Shown here: piece after piece, positions 56,039 to 64,000 of the stretch | Numbering within the stretch: position 1 is the first letter of the stretch | Layout: each line of letters opens with the position of its first letter | Source of the DNA: Zhongshania antarctica | GTDB lineage: Bacteria; Pseudomonadota; Gammaproteobacteria; Pseudomonadales; Spongiibacteraceae | Direction of reading: 5' to 3' | DNA: 64,000 bases | NCBI RefSeq assembly: GCF_014202945.1 | Contig: NZ_JACHHW010000006.1 | Location: forward strand, 62,001 to 126,000 | Program-made: the position numbers and the translations under genes | Notes under the pieces: generated by a model | What the model was told of the DNA's origin: nothing | Databases searched by the model: none | The model's input: only the letters and a program-made list of their open reading frames with translations

Positions 56039-58318
56039 TTACAGAGGCTTGTCTTTCATATCCCGCAAATTGCTAATCACTGATTCTAAAGCACGATCAA
56101 ATTGACGATCTTCGTCAATCAACAACACTGACTTACGCATAAGGGCTGCGGCCAGCTCGTCACGATTGAATTCCGCCACTTTAATACCGGAGCGATTTAC
56201 AAAAATATAGCGCCCAATACCGTTAATAACAGCAGCCAATCGACACCGCAGCATTTTGCCGTCGTCTTGGCGCAGATCAACCCAATTGCCAACCCGTAAG
56301 GACTGCAAACGCGCGGTTAATTGCGCTTCGTCCTCAGCCCGCATCGGATTTAGCTCGGCAGAGGCCATATCATTAGCAAGCTCATCGTCAGCAGCAAGCT
56401 CCGATTTGTCGTTATTAGCACCAAAGCTTTGCTCCAACACCGCATCTAAGGAGGCAATATCTGAGTCCGCTGCAGTCTCGGGCTTTACCGTTGGCGCGGG
56501 GGGCGCGTCTTTGCGGCTCAACTTGGCAAGGTGTAAACGCTCAAGCTGATCTAGCCACTGGCTAGTCTCAAAGCTATTCAATGATACCCGGTTGAAGCCT
56601 AATCTTAGGGTTTCAATCAATACCGGAAGTGCTGAGATCAATTCATTGCGATGACCTGGGTCGCTAGAGGGCTGCACACTCCAAAGTAAACGCTCAATTA
56701 AGCCGGCATCTTCAGCAAATCGTTCGCTATCGCGACCATGCTGAATATAGCTTAGGAATAACACTTTACTCCAACCCAGCTGCAATATTTTACTTAGCAC
56801 TGGTGGGCAATCAACTCCCGCCAAACGCGACTCCAACACACCGGCAATATGCATCCGCGCAGTTTCTGCAGTTGCCTTGCCATCTTCGGTGTCGACCGTG
56901 CGCTGAGCAACCAGCTCGGCCCGCCGCTTAGCCTTTTCATTAAAGGTGAGGAATTCCGCATGGGCGTCAACAAACACCTGGGTATCGACACCAAAATCAC
57001 GCAGCACCCGCATAACGACTTTTTCAATCTCGCGGTACAGTGGATCTTTGTCCACCCCAGCGACCGGCGACCAGCCAATACCCGCACTAACCAAGGCACT
57101 GAGTAGCTTGCGGGCGGGGTGCTCTTCATGACCGAAAAAACCCTTATCGAGCATGGCCATTTTCAGCACAGGTATCTGCAGCCTAGCAATTAAGCCTTTT
57201 AAGGGCTCAGCCAAACTGTCGCCCTCTAAAATATACTGAAATAAGGCGCCAACAAAATTAATGGTGTCTTGGTCTCGCTGGTAGCTCAGCGCCGAGGCAT
57301 CGGTACTGGCAACCCGCATCACCTGAGATAAGCGCGCAATCAACTTCTGAGCAATAGCGCTAAAATCAACACTATCACCACCGTTTATCGAGATCTGCAC
57401 ATTAAAATGCGTAAACTGCTCGTTTTGCATATCTTGCAACGCGACCATAAACGAGGGCTTAGAAACTGCCGCCTTTGAGGCATCTAACTCAGCGTCATTC
57501 GCGCTGAGCATGGTGTCGAAGGCATCAAATAATTGGGTAACCAACTCCGTTGACTGGGAACGTTCTTCAGCAGGCGCCTCGCTAGACAACGTTTCGCCAC
57601 TGGCCTGATCTTGGGCTTCGCCTGAGGCGCTAGGCTTGTTTGCCAGCAACTCAACAGGCAGGCCATTGGCCTCAAGTACGGGGCTTAAGGCCTTATAGAA
57701 CTCACCAAATGCACTAATAATCTGCGTATCAAACAGCTTAAACAAGACCAAGCGGGCCTTGATATCAATATCTAAACCGCGGCATGCCGAGCCCAGTGCT
57801 TCGGCAATTTTTGCCGGGCCCACTGGCAACTCTTTGGCCGCCAGCACTGGGCCATTCGTCGCCTGCTGCCACGCGGTGCATAGCACCCAAACTTCTTTCA
57901 AAAAGCGACGTTCAGCCTTTTTTGCCATACCCTCCAGCGCGACCAGTTCTTCCAGCGCCTCAGACTCCAGCAAGCGCAACTTCGCCTGACCATTTTCTCG
58001 GGAACTGGCTTTAGTGCCGCTGGCGAGATTGAAACCTTGGCCAAAAGCCTCGGCAAAGCCCATTTCAATAGACTGCCTATTCACCCGAATTTCGCGCATC
58101 GCATCAAAATACACATGCTGCTCACGGGCATTACTCGCGTCGTCCGCCAATTCAAATAAGGCATCGTCGACATCGTCTAGCAAACTGCAAAGACGGTCAT
58201 TTAAATACAATACACACTTATCACGAATTGCGGCTATCGCCACCGGCAAGGCGGCGCCAGTCGACACCGACTCGCGCCGCGACTGTAAATCCACTACCTT
58301 AGGTGACTGATCTACCAT
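56039..58318 (-). CDS. DUF1631 family protein
   Basis: Large soluble protein of 759 aa in the DUF1631 family; the function is not established. There are no transmembrane segments. The last 100 residues (SLRVGNWVDLRQDDGKML and beyond) resemble a small beta-barrel such as PilZ. The order ampE-ampD-DUF1631-nadC-pilA is conserved with P. aeruginosa PA4521-PA4525, which supports vertical inheritance and hints at a link to pili or cyclic di-GMP, though only by position. Confidence 0.8.
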   Translation of the reverse strand: MVDQSPKVVDLQSRRESVSTGAALPVAIAAIRDKCVLYLNDRLCSLLDDVDDALFELADDASNAREQHVYFDAMREIRVNRQSIEMGFAEAFGQGFNLASGTKASSRENGQAKLRLLESEALEELVALEGMAKKAERRFLKEVWVLCTAWQQATNGPVLAAKELPVGPAKIAEALGSACRGLDIDIKARLVLFKLFDTQIISAFGEFYKALSPVLEANGLPVELLANKPSASGEAQDQASGETLSSEAPAEERSQSTELVTQLFDAFDTMLSANDAELDASKAAVSKPSFMVALQDMQNEQFTHFNVQISINGGDSVDFSAIAQKLIARLSQVMRVASTDASALSYQRDQDTINFVGALFQYILEGDSLAEPLKGLIARLQIPVLKMAMLDKGFFGHEEHPARKLLSALVSAGIGWSPVAGVDKDPLYREIEKVVMRVLRDFGVDTQVFVDAHAEFLTFNEKAKRRAELVAQRTVDTEDGKATAETARMHIAGVLESRLAGVDCPPVLSKILQLGWSKVLFLSYIQHGRDSERFAEDAGLIERLLWSVQPSSDPGHRNELISALPVLIETLRLGFNRVSLNSFETSQWLDQLERLHLAKLSRKDAPPAPTVKPETAADSDIASLDAVLEQSFGANNDKSELAADDELANDMASAELNPMRAEDEAQLTARLQSLRVGNWVDLRQDDGKMLRCRLAAVINGIGRYIFVNRSGIKVAEFNRDELAAALMRKSVLLIDEDRQFDRALESVISNLRDMKDKPL

Positions 58319-58571
58319 AATACTTTCGCCAAAATCTCAATGTAAACGTTGGAAATATAGAACGTAAGCCCCTGAACTGTCGAGCAAAAGCTCAACAATG
58401 ACGCATAATTCACTTGAATGAAATAGTTATACGGCAAATACCCCCCAGGGCACTACTGTTACAACTACTTACAAGCCCAAGCAAAACACCATGAACATAG
58501 GCAGGCCAAGGCATGTGCTGGTAGAATAGCGGCGCTCCGAATTATCTTGCCAATAACCCCGGAAAATCACC

Positions 58572-59411
58572 ATGCAGTTCACAACTCAATTACAGCGCGA
58601 CATCACAGAAACCGTGGCCTTCGCCCTTAAAGAAGACATTGGCAGCGGCGACATCACCGCCCAGCTTATTCCCGTCACGCAGACCGCCAAAGCTCGCATT
58701 ATTACCCGCGAAAACGCCGTGATTTGTGGCACCGAATGGGTGAACGAGGTTTTTCGCCAAATTGATAGCTCCGTCACAATTCACTGGCACGTTGCCGACG
58801 GCGATGCCGTAAAACCCGATCAGCTGCTTTTTGAACTAGCAGGCTCGGCGCGCTCACTACTCACTGGCGAGCGCACCGCCCTGAATTTTTTACAATTACT
58901 CTCTGGCACCGCAACTATCTGTAAAAGCTATGCCGATATCGTCGCCCACACCCAAGTGCGCCTGCTCGATACCCGCAAAACCATACCCGGCCTACGCACC
59001 GCCCAAAAATACGCCGTCACCTGTGGTGGTTGCCACAACCACCGTATTGGCCTCTACGATGCATTCCTTATCAAAGAAAACCACATCGCCGCCTGCGGCG
59101 GCATCCCCGCCGCCATCAGCGCCGCCAAAGAAATCGCCCCCAGCAAACCCGTAGAAGTAGAAGTAGAGAGTATAGCAGAGCTAGAGATTGCCCTAGCGGG
59201 TAATGCCGACATCATCATGCTCGACAACTTTAGCTTGGCAGACATGAAAACTGGCGTTGAGCTTACTGCAGGAAGAGCCAAATTGGAGGCATCTGGGAAT
59301 GTCGATACTTCAACCTTGGCGGGTATTGCAGAGACTGGGGTTGATTATATTTCGATAGGCGCGCTGACCAAGCACGCGCAGGCGGTGGATTTGTCGATGC
59401 GGTTTATTTGA
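58572..59411 (+). CDS. nadC: Nicotinate-nucleotide pyrophosphorylase (quinolinate phosphoribosyltransferase)
   Basis: Converts quinolinate and PRPP to nicotinate mononucleotide in NAD synthesis. 279 aa. Motifs are [48 protein letters not shown] (substrate-binding Arg and Lys) and VEVEVES. NaMN is also the substrate of CobT. It diverges from the DUF1631 gene across 253 nt, in which I see no other feature, and converges with tfpZ. Confidence 0.95.
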   Translation: MQFTTQLQRDITETVAFALKEDIGSGDITAQLIPVTQTAKARIITRENAVICGTEWVNEVFRQIDSSVTIHWHVADGDAVKPDQLLFELAGSARSLLTGERTALNFLQLLSGTATICKSYADIVAHTQVRLLDTRKTIPGLRTAQKYAVTCGGCHNHRIGLYDAFLIKENHIAACGGIPAAISAAKEIAPSKPVEVEVESIAELEIALAGNADIIMLDNFSLADMKTGVELTAGRAKLEASGNVDTSTLAGIAETGVDYISIGALTKHAQAVDLSMRFI

Positions 59412-59462
59412 CGCATCACAAAAATACGAATTTACCCACACACGTAAGTACCAGCACACCAA

Positions 59463-60236
59463 TTACATGAACGGGTTGAAATCCAAATAATACGGCTTAC
59501 GAGGACTTTCATTTGGGAATATTTGCACCCAGACCCCAATCCTGCTTTTTACTGGAATCCACGAAAACTCCCCAACAGGTAGCTTAGAAGCGAAATCTTC
59601 TAAACGGTTTAACGCCGAAAGTGCCGACAGCAATCTTTGCCTATCGTAGGCGACAGTAAGGACCTCGCCCTCATGGCAATGCCGATAATACTTCGGCAAC
59701 AGCTCAATATCTCGCCCATTTAAAGCTGACAAGAGAAGCGCATTTTTTTCCACGGCTCCAGTAGGACGGTCCACACAAATGGTAATTGGCCCAGAAATAG
59801 GAAGCTTCGAGAAGTCCGCCGCTGCCTCATTTAAATCCGCGTCATTTAATTCCAAAGCACCGACCATTTCAAAGCGATCAATGACTAAAACTTGGTATAC
59901 AGGCCTAGAATTAAAAGTTGAGTATAAACCATAGCTTAACGCCGCTAATTGAACTAACACTACCAATGTATAATCCACCCATAATTCACGCGTTGACTTC
60001 TCGGGGTTATAGACCACCAAAGACATGAGAGGGCCAAGACAAACCTCTACCGCCAAAATTAAGAGATATAAATTTGCCCCTTCCATTAAAAAAGCAAGTT
60101 GGTCGGGGTACCAAAGGCAAAAAACCAATACAGCACTTAAAAGGGCTATAACAATCGTTACAATAGCGTGAACAACCGTCGCCCGAATTTTCGCTTTTAA
60201 GATTTGCCACGTAACACTCAAAGTACCTAATTTCAT
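59463..60236 (-). CDS. tfpZ: TfpZ/TfpY-type pilin accessory protein
   Basis: Membrane protein of 257 aa with hydrophobic segments near residues 25-45, 52-80 and 90-105, then a soluble domain ending in GVWVQIFPNE. The TfpX/TfpZ family accompanies certain PilA types in P. aeruginosa and Acinetobacter and helps their assembly or modification; the mechanism is not known. It lies downstream of pilA on the same strand behind a strong terminator, so expression may depend on read-through. Confidence 0.85.
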   Translation of the reverse strand: MKLGTLSVTWQILKAKIRATVVHAIVTIVIALLSAVLVFCLWYPDQLAFLMEGANLYLLILAVEVCLGPLMSLVVYNPEKSTRELWVDYTLVVLVQLAALSYGLYSTFNSRPVYQVLVIDRFEMVGALELNDADLNEAAADFSKLPISGPITICVDRPTGAVEKNALLLSALNGRDIELLPKYYRHCHEGEVLTVAYDRQRLLSALSALNRLEDFASKLPVGEFSWIPVKSRIGVWVQIFPNESPRKPYYLDFNPFM

Positions 60237-60286
60237 TGCGAAAACTTTACCTTAATAAACCCAAAATCCATCGTTCCTCAGATATA

Positions 60287-60314
60287 AAAAAGGCCTCTTA
60301 AAAGAGGCCTTTTT
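60287..60314 (-). terminator. Strong terminator between pilA and tfpZ
   Basis: AAAAAGGCCTCTT (60287-60299) and AAGAGGCCTTTTT (60302-60314) form a 13-bp stem with a 2-nt nominal loop and T tracts on both sides. It lies 18 nt after the pilA stop and probably sets the excess of pilA over tfpZ transcripts. Confidence 0.9.
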
Positions 60315-60331
60315 ACTACTACACGATTATA

Positions 60332-60910
60332 TCAACCGCGACATTCTGATGGTGCAACGTTAGCAGGAATTGTAGCCGCTACTGTCGGCAAAACCGGACC
60401 AGTAGTACGACCCAACGCATGACAGGTCCACACGATAGTACCAATAGGGCGGTTACCAGCAGCCAAAGCAGCTCCATTCGCGGTAGGAACTAAAACCAAG
60501 GTCTCATTAGCACCAACGGCAGAAATACGAGTCGTGTAGGTAAGCGTGACTTCACCAGTTGCAGTATTAATAGTTAAATCTTGTACATTGGGCGAACCTA
60601 CAGTTCCGGCATTATCCGACAAGAACTGAGTACAAGTTGCAACAGCGCCTGCACACGGAGCAATTACCGCACCGTAACTAGCATTAGTTGGGTAGCCGCC
60701 ACCTAAACCAGCAGATGCAGCAGGGTTAACAGCCGCTGCATTATCCATAACAACTGTTTTTGCTTCAGCGGCAATAACCAAGCCTTCAGATACGCGGCTT
60801 CGTGTGGTGTAATCCTGATACGCAGGCAGTGCTACTGCAGCCAAAATACCAATGATCGCAACAACAATCATTAGTTCGATTAGGGTAAAACCTTGTTGTA
60901 ATTTTTTCAT
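60332..60910 (-). CDS. pilA: Major type IV pilin PilA
   Basis: Main pilus subunit. The leader MKKLQQG is cut before [20 protein letters not shown], with Glu at +5, the canonical type IVa start. 192 aa, longer than P. aeruginosa PAO1 PilA (149), with Ala/Gly-rich central loops. C-terminal Cys in WTCHALG and PSECRG form the D-region disulfide loop; another pair lies in [10 protein letters not shown]. The ATG at 60910 has a GGAG site; the upstream ATG at 60934 is not used. Followed by tfpZ. Confidence 0.95.
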   Translation of the reverse strand: MKKLQQGFTLIELMIVVAIIGILAAVALPAYQDYTTRSRVSEGLVIAAEAKTVVMDNAAAVNPAASAGLGGGYPTNASYGAVIAPCAGAVATCTQFLSDNAGTVGSPNVQDLTINTATGEVTLTYTTRISAVGANETLVLVPTANGAALAAGNRPIGTIVWTCHALGRTTGPVLPTVAATIPANVAPSECRG

Positions 60911-61266
60911 GTAAATCTCCAAAGAATAAGGCAATCATTTTGTGCCGTGATAAAACGCATCACTAAATTGCTACGCAGCAGAATTCATACCAAGACCTCC
61001 AACAACAAAACCCAGAAAGAAAAATAAATATAACTTCCTATTTATTAATACGTTACAAGAAAATCGCAAACTCAACCAGCAAGAACTCCACCTCAACCGA
61101 AGCATCTCAGCACACAATACTGACAAAAAATGTCAGATACTTCCAAATTAGAATTACATGAAGATCAGGCTCGGTCCAGTTCATCCAATATTATTCACTC
61201 CTCCCTGCCTTGATGTAATGCTTTATATTAAGGTAGGCACTATACTGTTTTTTATACATTTTCTAA
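60911..61266. promoter_or_regulatory. Divergent region between pilA and pilB
   Basis: 356 nt, AT-rich near pilA, with no gene. pilA leaves on minus, pilB on plus. I looked for the RpoN promoter usual for pilA. The nearest match on minus (GGCAC, then TTGC, 60931-60946) has spacing two bases too long and lies too close to the start. On plus, AGGCAC followed by TGTTT (61235-61250) is a partial match. No promoter is called. Confidence 0.3.
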
Positions 61267-63000
61267 GTGATCGACGGCATGAATAGCTCTGTAATTCCTT
61301 TAAATGGCCTAGCTAGGCGGCTTGTGTACGATGAGCTCCTCGACGAGGACACGATACGCAAGGCTATTGACGCAGCCCAAAAAGACAAGAAAAGCTTAGT
61401 AACGCATTTAGTTAACAAAAAGCTCGCTGATGGAGTCCGTATTGCGGAGATTGCCGCAGATGAATTCGGCATTCCCTTCATTGACCTGCGCTCATACACG
61501 ACCGAATTAGCGCCACAAAAGATCGTAGACAACAAGCTAATCAAGACACACCGCGCGCTGCCCCTATGGAAGCGAGGCAAGCGCCTCTTCATCGGCATGT
61601 CTGACCCCACCAACCTCCATGCACTAGACCAAATTAAATTCCATACCGGCCTAACGACTGAACCTATTGTTGTCGAAGAGGCCGCCCTCAATACCGCTAT
61701 TGATAAGTATATTGCCGCTCAAGAGGAGTCCCTTGCCGACAGTCTTGGCGATATGGACGATATCAGCCTTGAAAACCTCGATATCGAAGCTGTTGATGAA
61801 GACGCGGGCGGAGATGTCGACCTAAAGGGCGCCGACGAAGCCCCTGTGGTGAAATTTGTAAATAAGGTACTGCTAGATGCGATTCGGGGTGGCGCCTCGG
61901 ACATTCACTTTGAACCCTATGAGAAGATCTACCGAGTCCGCTACCGTACCGATGGCATACTGCAGGAAGTTGCCCGCCCACCGTCAAGTCTCGGCTATCG
62001 GCTTGCAGCACGCTTAAAGGTTATGTCACAGATGGACATCTCAGAGCGGCGCGTACCCCAAGATGGCCGGATTAAAATGAAGCTGTCGAAGACCCGAGCT
62101 ATCGACTTCCGGGTTAACACACTACCTACCCTCTGGGGCGAAAAAGTGGTGTTGCGGATACTAGACCCATCATCAGCGCAGATGGGTATCGACGCCTTGG
62201 GCTATGAGCCAGTACAGAAAGATCTGTACATGAAAGCCCTCAATCAGCCCCAAGGTATGATTTTGGTCACAGGGCCCACTGGTTCAGGTAAAACTGTATC
62301 GCTTTATACGGGCCTGAACATTCTCAACACCCCAGAAAGGAATATTTCCACTGCAGAAGACCCAGTCGAAATTAACTTAGAAGGCATTAACCAAGTTCAC
62401 GTCAATGCCAAAGTCGGTCTCGGCTTCCCTGAAGCGCTCCGCTCCTTTTTACGACAAGACCCCGACATTATCATGGTGGGTGAAATTCGTGACTTAGAGA
62501 CAGCTGAAATCGCGATTAAAGCCGCACAAACCGGTCATTTGGTGTTATCGACCCTACACACCAATAGCGCGCCAGAAACCCTGACCCGCTTACTCAATAT
62601 GGGGGTCCCTGCCTTTAACGTGGCTACCTCGGTTAGCCTAATTATTGCCCAGCGCTTGGCGCGGCGCCTCTGTAAAGAATGCGCGAAACCTGCCGATGAC
62701 ATACCAAAGCAAACACTGTTAGATGAAGGTTTCTCAGAAAAGCTATTAGAAACTGCCAAAATCATGCACCCGGTAGGCTGTGATCACTGCAATAACGGAT
62801 ATAAAGGCCGCGTCGGTATTTATGAAGTAATTCGCATCACCCCCGATATATCTCGTATTATTATGGAAAATGGCAACTCATTAGCCATTGCCGCTCAAGC
62901 ACAAGCAGAAGGTTTTAATAATTTACGCCAATCTGCGCTAATGAAATGCGCACAAGGCGTTACCAGTCTTGAAGAAGTCAACCGGGTTACCAAGGATTAA
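61267..63000 (+). CDS. pilB: Type IV pilus extension ATPase PilB
   Basis: Cytoplasmic hexameric GspE-family ATPase that drives pilus assembly. An N-terminal MshEN domain (residues about 10-165) may bind cyclic di-GMP in this family. Walker A GPTGSGKT is near residue 337, with the Asp box (DPVEINLEGI), Walker B (DIIMVGEIRD) and His box. A tetracysteine zinc site is CKEC and CDHC. 577 aa from the GTG at 61267; an ATG at 61279 would start four codons later. pilC follows by two bases. Confidence 0.96.
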   Translation: MIDGMNSSVIPLNGLARRLVYDELLDEDTIRKAIDAAQKDKKSLVTHLVNKKLADGVRIAEIAADEFGIPFIDLRSYTTELAPQKIVDNKLIKTHRALPLWKRGKRLFIGMSDPTNLHALDQIKFHTGLTTEPIVVEEAALNTAIDKYIAAQEESLADSLGDMDDISLENLDIEAVDEDAGGDVDLKGADEAPVVKFVNKVLLDAIRGGASDIHFEPYEKIYRVRYRTDGILQEVARPPSSLGYRLAARLKVMSQMDISERRVPQDGRIKMKLSKTRAIDFRVNTLPTLWGEKVVLRILDPSSAQMGIDALGYEPVQKDLYMKALNQPQGMILVTGPTGSGKTVSLYTGLNILNTPERNISTAEDPVEINLEGINQVHVNAKVGLGFPEALRSFLRQDPDIIMVGEIRDLETAEIAIKAAQTGHLVLSTLHTNSAPETLTRLLNMGVPAFNVATSVSLIIAQRLARRLCKECAKPADDIPKQTLLDEGFSEKLLETAKIMHPVGCDHCNNGYKGRVGIYEVIRITPDISRIIMENGNSLAIAAQAQAEGFNNLRQSALMKCAQGVTSLEEVNRVTKD

Positions 63001-63002
63001 CG

Positions 63003-64000
63003 ATGGCAGCAGCTAAAACTGATACTTTTGTCTGGCAGGGCGTAGACAAACAGGGCCGGAAAACTCGAGGCGAGTTAAACGCTCCCTCTTCGGCTATTGT
63101 TAAAGCTCATCTTCGCAAGCAAGGCATCGCTGCCAAAAACGTCAAAAAGAAGGCAAAGCCACTTTTCAGCAGCAAAAAGGCGATTAAGCCTGCCGATATC
63201 GCTATTTTTACTCGCCAAATGGCCACAATGCTGAAAGCTGGCGTCCCCCTAGTACAGAGCTTCGATATTGTTGCTGAAGGCGTTGAAAACCCAACGATGC
63301 AGGAACTAGTCACCGACATTAAGAATGAAGTCGCATCCGGCGGAGGCTTCGCCGTAGCTTGCAGCAAACACCCAAAATATTTTGACGATCTATTTTGTAG
63401 TTTAATTGCATCTGGAGAGTCTTCAGGTACTTTAGAACTAATGCTCGACAGAGTCGCAACTTATAAAGAGAAAACTGAAGCTCTTAAGGCCAAGATCAAA
63501 AAAGCGCTTACTTATCCAATAGCAGTAATTGTCGTTGCTGTCGTCGTCACCAGTATTTTGCTTATTAAAGTGGTGCCGCAATTCGCTGCCACATTTGAAA
63601 ACTTTGGCTCAGATCTACCTGCTTTCACAAAAATGGTCGTATCCATGTCTGAATGGATGCAAGCTAACTGGTACATCCTTTTGGGGGCTGCTGTAATTTT
63701 TAGCGCTGCTTTTGGGAAGGCAAGGGAAAAATCCAAACCTTTTTCTGATTGGGTGGATAAGATGATGCTAAAAATACCCGTTGTCGGGGATATAGTTTTC
63801 AATTCGGTTATTGCACGATTTTCCCGCACACTAGCAACAACATTTGGTGCTGGCGTTCCGCTGGTTGACGCCCTGAACTCAGTGGCTGGTGCCGCCGGTA
63901 ATGCCGTTTATTCAAAAGCAATAATTCAAATTCGCGACGACGTAACCACCGGTCAAACTCTCTATTCATCAATTAAATTCACCAATTTATTTCCCAGCAT
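63003..64000 (+). CDS. pilC: Type IV pilus inner-membrane platform PilC (partial)
   Basis: GspF-family platform protein that couples PilB to pilin assembly. The first 332 codons are in the window; the frame is open to the right edge and the family is about 400 aa. Seen are the N-terminal KTDTFVWQGVDKQGRKTRGEL, the first cytoplasmic GspF domain (FTRQMATMLKAGVPLVQSF), two hydrophobic segments near 175-200 and 225-240, and the start of the second domain (FSRTLATTFGAGVPLVDAL). Two bases after pilB. The missing end should be followed by pilD. Confidence 0.95.
   Translation, partial: MAAAKTDTFVWQGVDKQGRKTRGELNAPSSAIVKAHLRKQGIAAKNVKKKAKPLFSSKKAIKPADIAIFTRQMATMLKAGVPLVQSFDIVAEGVENPTMQELVTDIKNEVASGGGFAVACSKHPKYFDDLFCSLIASGESSGTLELMLDRVATYKEKTEALKAKIKKALTYPIAVIVVAVVVTSILLIKVVPQFAATFENFGSDLPAFTKMVVSMSEWMQANWYILLGAAVIFSAAFGKAREKSKPFSDWVDKMMLKIPVVGDIVFNSVIARFSRTLATTFGAGVPLVDALNSVAGAAGNAVYSKAIIQIRDDVTTGQTLYSSIKFTNLFPS

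Noticed and set aside
60931-60946. Sigma-54 promoter for pilA
   Set aside because: GGCAC and TTGC are present but GG-to-GC spacing is two bases too long, and transcription would start inside the ribosome site.

Overview
The window reads as ordinary chromosome of a gammaproteobacterium. Gene content and order resemble Pseudomonas and the marine Cellvibrionales (perhaps Spongiibacteraceae), but no rRNA or other marker fixes the genus. Evidence is the ispH-fkpB-lspA-ileS-ribF-murJ block, the ampE-ampD-DUF1631-nadC-pilA-pilB-pilC block, an RpoH-type groESL promoter and a cobalamin-riboswitch btuB operon. Coding density is high. I see no rRNA, tRNA, insertion sequence, prophage or CRISPR array.

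Layout. 1-7.7 kb: a minor-pilin operon on the minus strand (fimU-pilV-pilW-pilX-pilY1-pilE, several ATGA overlaps) and a divergent fimT-like gene. 7.7-15.8 kb: ispH, fkpB, lspA, ileS, ribF, murJ and a Nudix hydrolase, all minus. 15.8-22.9 kb: pyrB, an MsbA-like ABC exporter, a GIY-YIG protein, exonuclease I, class I fumarase and a coiled-coil membrane protein. 23-30 kb: a PuuD-like membrane protein, a CoA-binding protein, two lipoproteins (one fusing calcium-binding type-3 repeats to an alpha/beta hydrolase), a sugar-phosphate mutarotase, a methyltransferase and a hexapeptide acyltransferase. 30-38 kb: groESL, fxsA, pldA, carbonic anhydrase, an alkyltransferase-like protein, an AmpG-like permease, yajQ and panE. 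38-53 kb: a two-armed B12 salvage region, riboswitch-btuB-cobO-btuFCD-bluB-cobQ on plus and cobU-cobT-cobC on minus plus a PduO-type adenosyltransferase, with two secreted phosphatases and a small lipoprotein between the arms. 53-64 kb: a palindromic repeat cluster, a ROK sugar kinase, ampE, ampD, DUF1631, nadC, then tfpZ-pilA and pilB-pilC (pilC runs off the window).

How the genes work together. Both ends of the window build type IV pili: PilA as major pilin, PilB and PilC as assembly motor and platform, the minor pilins and PilY1 as tip and initiation complex. The B12 genes import corrinoid (BtuB, BtuFCD), adenosylate it (CobO or PduO), amidate it (CobQ), make the lower ligand (BluB) and activate it (CobU, CobT, CobC); CbiB and CobS are not in the window. 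AmpG, AmpD and AmpE belong to cell-wall recycling and its sensing.

The least explained signal is a set of degenerate 7-bp tandem repeats at five gene 3' ends (about 20.46, 26.02, 35.13, 35.32 and 44.41 kb). Read on the coding strand of the gene just upstream, units approach NNNGANG, most often TCGGANG. All five have the same orientation relative to that gene, and several overlap or abut its stop codon. I treat this as the main candidate for an undescribed element.
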